Below are positions 44,474 to 52,807 of a stretch of 64,000 bases of DNA, one piece after another (position 1 is the stretch's first letter; each line of letters starts with the position of its first letter). The position numbers and the translations under genes are program-made. Origin of the DNA: Fontibacillus panacisegetis (GTDB taxonomy: Bacteria; Bacillota; Bacilli; Paenibacillales; Paenibacillaceae); contig NZ_FNBG01000004.1 of assembly GCF_900102215.1 (NCBI RefSeq), positions 62,001 through 126,000 of the forward strand, in the 5' to 3' direction. The notes under the pieces were generated by a model. That model was not told the origin of the DNA and ran no database searches. It was given only the letters and a program-made list of their open reading frames with translations.

Positions 44474-45160
44474 TTAATTTTCCTTATCCATTCGGTATCC
44501 TATCCCTCGTACCGTTTCAATGCAATCGATCCCTAATTTCTTGCGTAGGTTCATAATATGAATATTTACTACCTTTTCATCACCAAAATAGTCATAGCCC
44601 CACACCTGATTTAGCAGAGCTTCTCTTGTAAAAACATATCCTTGATGACTCATGAGCAACTGTAATAGTTCAAACTCCGTGCGAGTTAATTCAATTTTTT
44701 GATCAGACACAAATACCTGTAAACATTCCTTATCAAGTTTAATATTTTTGTAAGTTTGGATGTTATTATCCTCTTGGTTTTTGTGCTTAAATCCACCAGC
44801 TCCACGGCGCAAAACAGCCTCTACACGCATTTGAACTAGTTTGATAGAAAAAGGTTTTGTAATATAGTCATCTACTAGCATTTCAAATGCTTTAATTTGG
44901 TCATCTTCTTCATCCATTGCAGTAACTATAACAATTGGAATATTGGATTTCTGTCGAATCATCTCACAAACGGCATAACCGTCAATTTTAGGCATCATGA
45001 TATCCAATAAAATCAAATCATATGTATGGGTATGAAAAAAATTGATCCCTTCAATACCATCGTCCGCGGTATCGACGTAATACCCAGAGTCAACTAAGAA
45101 CTCACGCAAAATTGTTTGTATCGCAATTTCATCTTCGATAACCAAAATACGTTTTGACAA
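44474..45160 (-). CDS. OmpR-family response regulator
   Basis: A 228-residue regulator. The receiver has Glu9/Asp10, phosphorylation site Asp53 (LILLDIMMPKIDG) and Lys in YITKPFS. The C-terminal winged helix has LLMSHQGYVFTREALLNQVWGYDYFGDEKVVNIHIMNLRKK. I chose the TTG at 45160, with AAGGTGA five bases upstream. A TTG at 45208 lacks any ribosome site. It follows the histidine kinase gene by 78 bases, the reverse of the usual gene order, and is followed by the solute-binding protein gene. Confidence 0.9.
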   Translation of the reverse strand: MSKRILVIEDEIAIQTILREFLVDSGYYVDTADDGIEGINFFHTHTYDLILLDIMMPKIDGYAVCEMIRQKSNIPIVIVTAMDEEDDQIKAFEMLVDDYITKPFSIKLVQMRVEAVLRRGAGGFKHKNQEDNNIQTYKNIKLDKECLQVFVSDQKIELTRTEFELLQLLMSHQGYVFTREALLNQVWGYDYFGDEKVVNIHIMNLRKKLGIDCIETVRGIGYRMDKEN

Positions 45161-45238
45161 AAGATCACCTTCTAATATACATTTCGTATTCCAATGATCA
45201 TTATTCAAGTCATGACTATTTTTATCAATTTATTTATG

Positions 45239-46630
45239 TTAGATAACAGAAAATTCTGCACTAAATTTGACTCCACGATCACTATTCTCGATTCTATAAC
45301 CTATTTTATGCAAATCAAATATTGTTTTTGTAATATAAAGTCCTAATCCGCTGCCTCCCGAATTCCTATTATGCGATTGCTCTACCCGGTAGAATGGAGT
45401 AAAAATCCGCTCTATGTCTTCATCTTCAAAAGAAATATTGCCATTTTCAACAGTAAGGATGCCTCTACCATTTCTCAAAAACAGGTCAACCCATACACCA
45501 GCACCACCAGGAGAATGAAATACAGCATTATTAATTATATTCGATATAGCTCTGTGGAGGAGCCGTTTATCTGCAAGAATCACCATTTCCCCCTCCAACT
45601 CAGTGCTGATTTGAATATTTTTGTCCAACGCTAGCCCTGCAATTTGCTGACAACAATCAATTATGATACTACTTAGATCAACTTCCATCAATTTGAGCTG
45701 AAACCCTTCTGCTTCTAATTTAGCTGTGGTAAGAATCTCTTTAACCAAATGTTCCATGGATTCCGCTGTTTTAAGTGATTGTCGCAAATATTGATCTCTA
45801 TCTTTATAAATTCCTACGTTATGAATCATACCTTCCAACTGACCCTTTATAATAGTAATTGGTGTTTTTAATTCATGAGATACAGCAGCAAAAAAATCAC
45901 GTCTTTGCTTCTCCTGACGTCGTTCGCGATCAATATCCATCTGCAGTTTTTCATTAGCAGACTTTAACTCGGTTAAAGCCGTTTCTAAATTGTGCGCCAT
46001 GCTATTCAAGCTACTTGCCAGCACCCCTATTTCATCAGGACGTTGGATATCACATCGCCAGTTCATTTCTAGGGTAGACATTTTTTTAGAGATACTGCTT
46101 ATTTTGATAATCGGTTTTGTTAAAAAACGGGAGCAAAACCATGCTCCAATGAAAGAAATAATTAAAATTAATGCTACAATCCACGGTAACATTTTAAGCA
46201 GTAAGGCAGTGATTTGGTTGACTGGTTGTTCAGATACAGAGACTCTTAATGAGTACGTTTCATTTGAATCTTTAAATTGAAAAGTAGTAAAAGCACTAAT
46301 CATCATCTTACTGTCTTTGGAATCGGTGAGTCCATATTCCCTGAATGCGCCGTAATTCTCTTTAATTGTTTTGCTTTCAAGAGTGACACTGGCATGATTC
46401 ACTACACAAAAATTGTAAATATACCCCGAGGCTTCTTCATACTTGGATTTTTCTAACTGCGTAAGAAGTTCACCCAGATTTTTTGAGAATTGTCCGGACA
46501 ACTCAGATTTGTAGCTTTTGGGCATGACCACCATAATGACGCTGTAAATAATTAAACTGGTTGCTAGTAGCAGAGAGCCTATGTATAGGAAAACTTTTAT
46601 ACTTAAACTGCTTGAAATCTTCTTAAACAA
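45239..46630 (-). CDS. Sensor histidine kinase with HAMP domain
   Basis: A 463-residue membrane kinase. It has helix 1 (about 13-36), an extracellular segment (37-145), helix 2 (146-167) and a HAMP (about 168-222). A coiled region follows, then HisKA with phosphoacceptor His252 (AAVSHELKTPI) and an HATPase_c domain ending GGSGLGLYITKTI. The start is a TTG with GGAGG nine bases upstream. The architecture recalls VanS/VncS-type kinases that respond to envelope stress. The upstream gene is an aminoglycoside-acetyltransferase homologue and the downstream genes are its regulator and a binding lipoprotein. The signal is unknown. Confidence 0.92.
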   Translation of the reverse strand: MFKKISSSLSIKVFLYIGSLLLATSLIIYSVIMVVMPKSYKSELSGQFSKNLGELLTQLEKSKYEEASGYIYNFCVVNHASVTLESKTIKENYGAFREYGLTDSKDSKMMISAFTTFQFKDSNETYSLRVSVSEQPVNQITALLLKMLPWIVALILIISFIGAWFCSRFLTKPIIKISSISKKMSTLEMNWRCDIQRPDEIGVLASSLNSMAHNLETALTELKSANEKLQMDIDRERRQEKQRRDFFAAVSHELKTPITIIKGQLEGMIHNVGIYKDRDQYLRQSLKTAESMEHLVKEILTTAKLEAEGFQLKLMEVDLSSIIIDCCQQIAGLALDKNIQISTELEGEMVILADKRLLHRAISNIINNAVFHSPGGAGVWVDLFLRNGRGILTVENGNISFEDEDIERIFTPFYRVEQSHNRNSGGSGLGLYITKTIFDLHKIGYRIENSDRGVKFSAEFSVI

Positions 46631-46699
46631 TTTTAATCCTCCTACTCTAGACGAGCGCCTTTTAGGGTGAAGTCTACCATTAATCCTGAATTGGCTCAG

Positions 46700-47518
46700 T
46701 TAAAATCGATTGTTCTCCATCCACTTGGTTCCATAATCAACTAATTCCGCCTGTGGTATTAGCATGGCTTCTGCACCAGCAATTCGGCCACGGATGACAA
46801 GTCCCGTATCGTGCTCAAAATCGCTTCCAATTTGCTCGAAATCATCTGTACTGAATTCTATATCATTGAACCGAACCCATTTGCGCTCGGAATCAACCAG
46901 CATGGGGGCCTGATTGGTGATTGGCTTTTTCGATGAAAAGCTCGCCCTATACTCCGCCAAATGTAATGAGGTGTTCGACTGGTGCGATACGCCGATAAGT
47001 AATACCCAGCCCTTGTTATCGTATATACGTGCTAGAGGAGACGCTTCACCCAAGCTGTTCTCCAGGCTGTGCTGCCCTACAATAAAATCGGTGTACGGAC
47101 CTCGAGCAGCAAAGGAAAGCTGTGGATGCCCACTTCTTTGCGTCCCCGCCTGTCTTCTGAATGTATCCGGTATAATTCCCATTCCCCATAACGGTGTTAA
47201 ATCTGCATGGTACGGAGGCATTTCCTTACGAATATCATCCCACCACGCTTCCGGTACAGGAGGATTACTCCAGCCTGCAGGATCGCTCAAATCACCTGAA
47301 TGAGTTGGCATTACTAATGTTCCCGTTCTACCAATAACTTCTTCGAGTGCTAATAACACCGATACCGGACCGCCCAAGACCCAGCTCCCCAATGACTTAA
47401 ATGAAGAGTGAACTAGAAGGGTCATCCCTTCCTTCACACCCAGCCGCCTTAGATCATTAACGAGTGTACTTACGGTAATTAAAGTTCCATCTATAGTTTT
47501 TTTCTTGTTCTCTTCCAA
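46700..47518 (-). CDS. AAC(3)-family aminoglycoside N3-acetyltransferase (YokD-like)
   Basis: Acetyl-CoA-dependent enzyme of the antibiotic acetyltransferase family, 272 residues, the same length as B. subtilis YokD. Conserved segments are LVHSSFKSLG (35-44), VMPTHSG (69-75), SGHPQLSFAARG (129-140) and GVSHQSNTSLHLAEYRA (176-192) with the catalytic-type His179. Members such as AAC(3)-II/III modify the 3-amino group of aminoglycosides. Chromosomal Bacillus and Paenibacillus versions are diverse, and some do not confer resistance, so the substrate is open. The start is TTG with GGAGGAG six bases upstream. It is 69 bases upstream of the kinase gene, in the same orientation. Confidence 0.88.
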   Translation of the reverse strand: MEENKKKTIDGTLITVSTLVNDLRRLGVKEGMTLLVHSSFKSLGSWVLGGPVSVLLALEEVIGRTGTLVMPTHSGDLSDPAGWSNPPVPEAWWDDIRKEMPPYHADLTPLWGMGIIPDTFRRQAGTQRSGHPQLSFAARGPYTDFIVGQHSLENSLGEASPLARIYDNKGWVLLIGVSHQSNTSLHLAEYRASFSSKKPITNQAPMLVDSERKWVRFNDIEFSTDDFEQIGSDFEHDTGLVIRGRIAGAEAMLIPQAELVDYGTKWMENNRF

Positions 47519-47615
47519 GTCTTTCTCCTCCTATAAAAACGCTATTGCTTAGTCGTATATTATAAATATAGCTGAATATCAAAAAAAATAGGAGAATAAG
47601 CTGATGATTTAATGG

Positions 47616-49001
47616 TTGTTATCCTTCCACCTCATAGTGTATGATGGATTAAACATACCCCATCAGGGTATATTAGAAACCGTGATAAGAAAGCAGGGAT
47701 ATGTCATATTTAAGCTTCGAACATCCAATATAGACCAAATTGCAGCATCCAAGGAGCTTCAGCAAGCGCTATACAAACGGACTCTTCTTATTGTGCTGCT
47801 ATCCCAGACGTTGGGCGGTGCAGGACTTGCTGCAGGAATAACTGTCGGAGCGCTTCTTGCGCAGGAAATGCTGGGAATTGAAAGCATGTCGGGTTTGCCT
47901 ACAGCGCTGTTCACGCTAGGATCTGCCCTATCCGTGTACGTGGTTGGACGAATTACACAATCATACGGCAGACGATCAGGTCTATCCTTTGGCTTCTTTA
48001 CTGGAGGGATCGGTGCTCTAGGTGTTGTTCTAGCCGCTAATCTGAACAGCATTATATTGCTGTTTATTGCTCTATTCATCTATGGCGCTGGTTCATCCAC
48101 AAATTTGCAAGCACGTTATGCTGGCGTTGACCTTGCCCAAAAGCATCAGCGAGCCAAAGCCGTCAGCATTGCGCTTGTTGCAACGACATTTGGTGCCGTT
48201 GCCGGGCCTAATTTGGTTACTCCAATGGGTAAAGTGGCTGAGTCGTTTGGGATGCCCGCACTTGCAGGACCATTTTTGTTGGCAGCAGCTGCTTATTTTG
48301 CGGCCGGACTTGTCCTAATATTATTGTTAAAGCCCGATCCACTCTTGGTTGCACGATTAATCGAAGACAACAAAGCTAATCTTCACCATAAGGAAACTGA
48401 GCATGCTCCTCAGGGGCTGGTGCAACGAATGGGGGTCATCGTAGGCGCTTCGGTTCTCATTCTTTCGCAAATTGTTATGGTAGCGATCATGACTATGACG
48501 CCTGTCCATATGAAACATCACGGCAGTACACTATCAGCGGTTGGTATCGTCATTGGACTGCATATCGCCGCCATGTACCTCCCTTCCATCATTACAGGCT
48601 CACTTGTCGATAAAATCGGCCGGGTTAAGATGGTTTTCGCTTCGGCTGCTACACTTACTGCTGCTGGCCTACTGGCAGCTTTTGCTCCAGGAGAATCTAC
48701 TCTGCTGCTGACGCTCGCGTTAATTCTACTTGGACTAGGGTGGAACTTCGGCTTAATCAGCGGAACAGCTATCGTTGTTGACTCGACTACGATCCATAAC
48801 CGCGCTAAAATTCAAGGTTCCATTGATGTCGGGGTCGCAATAGGCGGTGCAGCAGGCAGCTTGTTGTCCAGCGTCATTGTCGCTTTTACCAGCTATGCTG
48901 CTCTAGGGTTCATAGGGGCTTATTTATCCCTGCTGCTTGTGCCGTTTATCATTTGGGCCTCAGTAACAAAACGCTTCAATGGGATAAATCAGGAAAACTA
49001 A
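47616..49001 (+). CDS. MFS transporter with uncertain N-terminus
   Basis: An integral membrane transporter with about 12 helices. The recognisable MFS core starts near LYKRTLLIVLLSQTLGGAGL, about 52 residues after the TTG at 47616, and includes the loop motif YGRRSGLSFGF and NLQARYAGVDLA. The 52 residues before it are hydrophilic and unlike a transporter N-terminus, and no good ribosome site precedes the TTG. The good AGGAGA upstream instead addresses an ATG at 47604 that is followed by a stop after two codons. The 5' end may therefore be frameshifted or decayed, or the start may be an unusual codon further in. Substrate unknown; probably small-molecule efflux. Confidence 0.8.
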   Translation: MLSFHLIVYDGLNIPHQGILETVIRKQGYVIFKLRTSNIDQIAASKELQQALYKRTLLIVLLSQTLGGAGLAAGITVGALLAQEMLGIESMSGLPTALFTLGSALSVYVVGRITQSYGRRSGLSFGFFTGGIGALGVVLAANLNSIILLFIALFIYGAGSSTNLQARYAGVDLAQKHQRAKAVSIALVATTFGAVAGPNLVTPMGKVAESFGMPALAGPFLLAAAAYFAAGLVLILLLKPDPLLVARLIEDNKANLHHKETEHAPQGLVQRMGVIVGASVLILSQIVMVAIMTMTPVHMKHHGSTLSAVGIVIGLHIAAMYLPSIITGSLVDKIGRVKMVFASAATLTAAGLLAAFAPGESTLLLTLALILLGLGWNFGLISGTAIVVDSTTIHNRAKIQGSIDVGVAIGGAAGSLLSSVIVAFTSYAALGFIGAYLSLLLVPFIIWASVTKRFNGINQEN

Positions 49002-49897
49002 TCTATATACTGCCGGAAAAACTCAATCTGCTCACGATTGAGTTTTTCGGCCTCGTTATTTCTTGTGTTGAGATGGAATACATGATTAATGGATTTGTCA
49101 CTATGACCGTATTCCTTGTAGATATGAATTATCTCTGCTTCTTTTAATTTATCAAGGAATACCGGTCTATGGCCCACCAAACCATCATTCACACTGCACG
49201 CAACAAAAGACGGAGGAAAGGATGGAACAAGGTTTGATTGAACATCCATTTCCTTTTCATATTTAAAAAGTTCTTTACCAAGATAATCTTTTAATAAATT
49301 TTTCAAAAGACCATTTACAAATTTATTTGTCTCGTTTTTTACCCGATCAAGTGGGTCAAATATTCCGCAATTTAATCCCAATGCTTTAATTCTGACATCA
49401 GGAGTTTGGATGCTAAACATTTTTGCATACCTTGGATTGGTAATGATTGCAGCATATTGACTTGCAATTTGTGCTCCGGCCGAATCGCCTACAACGAACA
49501 AATTGTTTAGGTCAATATTAAATTTTCCCGCGTTTTGCTTTACCCAATGAAAAACCGCATTTACATCCACCAAAGCCGCTGGAAATTTAAACTTTGGTGC
49601 AAGACAGTAATTAAAGTTTACTACCGTAAACCCATGCTGGGCTAACTTCATACAGTAAAACTGATAGGATTCCTTGTTCCCATATACCCAGCCGCCGCCA
49701 TGAACTGAAATAATAACGGGTAACGGTTTATCCGTACCCTTAGGATAATAGACATCAAGCAAATGGTCATCGGTTTGATCCCCATAGTAATCCAGGTTAT
49801 CTTTTCTTTCAATTGTAAAGGGTGTAGTTAGTCCTCTATCTCTTTTAGCATCTCCCTTTTTAAACAATACATTTAAAAGAGTCGATGTTAACGACAT
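48998..49897 (-). CDS. Alpha/beta hydrolase, carboxylesterase
   Basis: A 299-residue predicted esterase of the hormone-sensitive-lipase type. It has the oxyanion motif HGGGW (66-70), nucleophile elbow GDSAG (VVGDSAGAQIA), an Asp in ACSVNDGL and a late His (INHVFHLN or YGHSD) completing the triad. There is no clear signal peptide. GGGGGTAATGGT precedes the ATG. It is convergent with the MFS gene and overlaps it by four bases, and a terminator for that gene lies inside the last 18 codons of this one. Confidence 0.87.
   Translation of the reverse strand: MSLTSTLLNVLFKKGDAKRDRGLTTPFTIERKDNLDYYGDQTDDHLLDVYYPKGTDKPLPVIISVHGGGWVYGNKESYQFYCMKLAQHGFTVVNFNYCLAPKFKFPAALVDVNAVFHWVKQNAGKFNIDLNNLFVVGDSAGAQIASQYAAIITNPRYAKMFSIQTPDVRIKALGLNCGIFDPLDRVKNETNKFVNGLLKNLLKDYLGKELFKYEKEMDVQSNLVPSFPPSFVACSVNDGLVGHRPVFLDKLKEAEIIHIYKEYGHSDKSINHVFHLNTRNNEAEKLNREQIEFFRQYID
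49012..49051 (+). terminator. Terminator of the MFS gene, inside the convergent esterase CDS
   Basis: GCCG(G)AAAAACTCAAT/ATTGAGTTTTTCGGC, a stem of about 15 pairs with one bulge and a nine-base loop. The U-tract equivalent (TTTTT) lies within the 3' arm, ten bases after the MFS stop. Confidence 0.7.
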
Positions 49898-50067
49898 ACC
49901 ATTACCCCCTCTTATTTTTCACTTCATTCAATCTGCTTAGTCAACGCCGCCGGCTTAGGTGATATTGAAACCGACCTGCTATAATAGTTTAAAGTTTAAT
50001 AACTATTTATTACTATAATAATAATAACGTATGGATCAATAATCTATATTGAAGGGAAGTTAAATAA

Positions 50068-50736
50068 ATGTCAGACGCAATCGCAAAAAAACAACAAATT
50101 TTAGATGCATTCCAATTCAGATTTGCAACAAAAGAATATGATGAGAATAAAAAAATTTCAGACGAAGACTTCAATTTCATCCTGGAAGCGGGGAGACTGT
50201 CACCTAGCTCATATGGTCTTGAGCCTTGGAAATTTCTGATCATTCAAAATCCTGACTTCAGAGAACGTTTAATGAAAATAGCAACAGGAGCAGCCCGTCA
50301 GCTTCGCGGAGCAAGTCATTTCATCATTATTCTTGCTCGTACGGATGTTAAATTTGATTCAAAATACATTAGCAATCATATTAAAACAGTTCAACAAGCT
50401 TCTGATGAAACAGCCAAAATGCTGCTACAATCCTTGGAAGGTTTCCAAAACAGATGGAAGCTACTAGAAAATGATCGTGCTTTATTGGATTGGTCCTCCA
50501 AACAAACCTATATTGCATTGGCAAATATGCTGACGGCCGCTGCGCAAATGGGTATCGACTCTACACCTATTGAGGGCTTCAGCTTTGATGATGTGAATGC
50601 CCTGCTTGAAAGCGAAGGCTTATTAGACAACGGAAATTATAAACCTTCAGTAATGGCAGCCTTTGGATATCGTAAGGAAGATCCTGCAAGATCCAAAACG
50701 AGAAAAAATCTTAGCGATATTGTTGAGTGGGTGTAA
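50068..50736 (+). CDS. NAD(P)H-dependent nitroreductase family protein
   Basis: A 222-residue flavoprotein of the nitroreductase fold, expected to bind FMN as a dimer and to reduce nitro, quinone or similar compounds with NAD(P)H. Family marks are RFATKEYDENKKIS (18-31) for FMN phosphate binding, EAGRLSPSSYGLEPWKFLII (40-59) and the late AAFGYRKEDP. GGGAAG lies about ten bases before the ATG. An AT-rich upstream region contains TATAAT near 50012 but no clear -35 box. The gene stands alone and is followed by repeat element C. Confidence 0.9.
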   Translation: MSDAIAKKQQILDAFQFRFATKEYDENKKISDEDFNFILEAGRLSPSSYGLEPWKFLIIQNPDFRERLMKIATGAARQLRGASHFIIILARTDVKFDSKYISNHIKTVQQASDETAKMLLQSLEGFQNRWKLLENDRALLDWSSKQTYIALANMLTAAAQMGIDSTPIEGFSFDDVNALLESEGLLDNGNYKPSVMAAFGYRKEDPARSKTRKNLSDIVEWV

Positions 50737-50767
50737 AAACTGATTATATTCATTCAGATGCTGTAGA

Positions 50768-50955
50768 AATTCATGCGAATGTGCAGGCATTTATTATCAA
50801 AAGTCTCAAAATGCGCTACATTGCTGCATATGTGCAGGCTTTTTCTACAATCCTCTTCAAAACTAGTCCCTGCCGAAAAAAAAGGCTGCACATTTGCAGC
50901 CTTTTGCTCATTTCTTTTTTTCTAATTTAAAAAAACTGTATTATTGCATCCTTTT
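50768..50955. repeat. Four-unit CCTGCAAAAGTGCAGG intergenic element, copy C
   Basis: Direct units TGCGAATGTGCAGG (50774-50787) and CTGCATATGTGCAGG (50824-50838). Inverted units GGCTGCACATTTGCAGCC (50884-50901) and a degenerate one near 50937-50951. Centre spacing is about 51, 61 and 51 bases. The third unit is flanked by A and T runs (50876-50905) and probably works as a bidirectional terminator between the convergent nitroreductase and ABC genes. Confidence 0.72.
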
Positions 50956-51015
50956 CCGGATTTCGTGCGACCGCTTCGCTTTTCCAGAATCATTTTACCT
51001 AGCTGTCAGATAATA

Positions 51016-51879
51016 TCATCCTTTTACAGCGCCTTCAATCATTCCTGCAATTAATTGCTTCTGGAAGATCAATACGATAATCAGCAGCGGCACGACACTA
51101 ATCACTGAGCCTGCCATAATCAAATGATACGGGGTATTGTTGCTGTCCTCAAGCGCCTTAAGCGCAACAGACAAGGTCATGTTCTCCTGTGATCTGAGAA
51201 TGACAGAAGGCCACAGGAAGTTGTTCCACTGCTTCACGAACAAAATAATTCCCAGCCCGGCAAAGCCGGATTTCAGGTTAGGCAATACGATACGACGGAA
51301 CAGCTTAAACTCGCTGCAGCCATCAATCCGAGCTGCCTCCAGCATCTCTTCAGGGAGCGCGGTACAATATTGGCGCATAAAGAATATGCCAAATGCATTC
51401 GCCAAATCCGGTAAAATGACGCCCCAAATGTTATCAATGAGATTCATTCCTTTATAGATGGAGAACAAAGGAACCATAGTCGCTTCATGCGGAATCATGA
51501 GTGAAGCCAATACCATGATGAAGAGAAAGTTTTTCCCCTTGAAGTGATATTTAGCAAATGCAAAACCAGCCAAGCTGCAAAAAATGAGAGCAATTACTGT
51601 AGAAGTGGTTGCCAGCAAAAAGCTGTTCCAGGTAATAATACCGAATTTACGGTTAACAAACAGCTCCGTGAAGTTCTCCCAATGAAATACCTTGGGCACC
51701 CACATCGGCGGATTTACGAAAATTTCGCTAATATCCTTGAGCGAGGAGCTGAACAACCAGAATAATGGGAACATCGTCGCAAGCGAAACTACGGTCATAA
51801 TGATAAAGGTGGTTACGGACAGGAGCCCCCGCTTACCCTCGTGATGCTTTACACGCTGCACTTTCAAAGCCTTTTCCAT
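51016..51879 (-). CDS. Carbohydrate ABC transporter permease, MalG-like
   Basis: Integral membrane subunit of a carbohydrate ABC importer, 287 residues with six predicted helices. The cytoplasmic EAA loop EEMLEAARIDGCSEFKLFRRIVLP contacts the ATPase. The N-terminal FPLFWLFSSSLKDISEIF is characteristic of MalG-type subunits. I use the ATG at 51879, with AGGAGG nine bases upstream and thirteen bases after the MalF-like gene. The frame extends back to 51906 without a ribosome site. No ATPase gene is present in the operon. Firmicutes commonly use a shared MsmX-type ATPase. The likely substrate, from the adjacent lacZ, is a galactoside. Confidence 0.93.
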   Translation of the reverse strand: MEKALKVQRVKHHEGKRGLLSVTTFIIMTVVSLATMFPLFWLFSSSLKDISEIFVNPPMWVPKVFHWENFTELFVNRKFGIITWNSFLLATTSTVIALIFCSLAGFAFAKYHFKGKNFLFIMVLASLMIPHEATMVPLFSIYKGMNLIDNIWGVILPDLANAFGIFFMRQYCTALPEEMLEAARIDGCSEFKLFRRIVLPNLKSGFAGLGIILFVKQWNNFLWPSVILRSQENMTLSVALKALEDSNNTPYHLIMAGSVISVVPLLIIVLIFQKQLIAGMIEGAVKG

Positions 51880-51892
51880 CTCACTCCACCTC

Positions 51893-52774
51893 CTATTCCT
51901 TATCATCGAATACGCGCATCTGGATTAACGAGATTGTCATCATCAGAATAAAGAAGCAGACTGCAATGGACGACGCGTAACCGAAGTTAAAGTTTTGGAA
52001 GCTTTCTGTATATAACATCAGAACAGGAGTCAAGGTTGAATTTAGAGGCCCACCCTGAGTCAGAATGAACGGCTCCGTGAACAACGAGAAGGTTCCTATG
52101 GTGGACAGTACCGTACAGAATAACAGCATTTTTTTAACCAAAGGAATTGTTATGAAAAAGAAGCTTTTAATTTTTGTCGCTCCATCCACATAAGCTGCCT
52201 CATACAAATCCTTTGAAATGTTTTGCAATCCTGTCATAAGCAGCAGCATATTGTAGCCAAGCCAACGATACAGAACCATAATCGCAACTGAAATACGAGC
52301 CCACCAAGGCGATTCAAGCCATGGAATCGGATTGTCGATGAGGCCGATATTTCGAAGCACGCTGTTAAATAATCCGTTTTGCGTATTTAATAACAGAACA
52401 AATACAAAGGATACGGCTACTACGGATACGAAATTCGGAACAAACAGAGCCATTCGGAAAAAGCCTTTGCCTACCATCCAGTTGGAATTCAGCATAGATG
52501 CAAATATTAGTCCAAGAAACAGCATCAAAGGTACGTACATCAGAAAGATCATGGAGCTGTTCCACAAGGACAGCCAGAAATTTTTGTCCCCGAACAACCG
52601 GATATAATTTTCGAATCCCACCATCGTCTTCTCGCCTGACCCATTCCAGTCCGTAAAGCTGATATAGATGGAATACAGAATGGGATACAGGGAGAAGACG
52701 AAGAACAGGATAAAATAAGGCGAGATGTAAATATAGGGAGCTATCTTCAACTGCTTATTTAATCTGGATGTCAT
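51893..52774 (-). CDS. Carbohydrate ABC transporter permease, MalF-like
   Basis: Second membrane subunit of the importer, 293 residues, six predicted helices. The MalF/UgpA-type N-terminus is PYFILFFVFSLYPILYSIYISFTDWNG and the EAA loop is KDLYEAAYVDGATKIKSFFFITIPLV. GGAGGGG precedes the ATG. It lies between the binding-protein gene (33 bases upstream) and the MalG-like gene (13 bases downstream), forming a three-gene transport operon. Confidence 0.93.
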   Translation of the reverse strand: MTSRLNKQLKIAPYIYISPYFILFFVFSLYPILYSIYISFTDWNGSGEKTMVGFENYIRLFGDKNFWLSLWNSSMIFLMYVPLMLFLGLIFASMLNSNWMVGKGFFRMALFVPNFVSVVAVSFVFVLLLNTQNGLFNSVLRNIGLIDNPIPWLESPWWARISVAIMVLYRWLGYNMLLLMTGLQNISKDLYEAAYVDGATKIKSFFFITIPLVKKMLLFCTVLSTIGTFSLFTEPFILTQGGPLNSTLTPVLMLYTESFQNFNFGYASSIAVCFFILMMTISLIQMRVFDDKE

Positions 52775-52807
52775 ATCGTCCCCTCCAATCCTATCAGAAA
52801 TATATTG

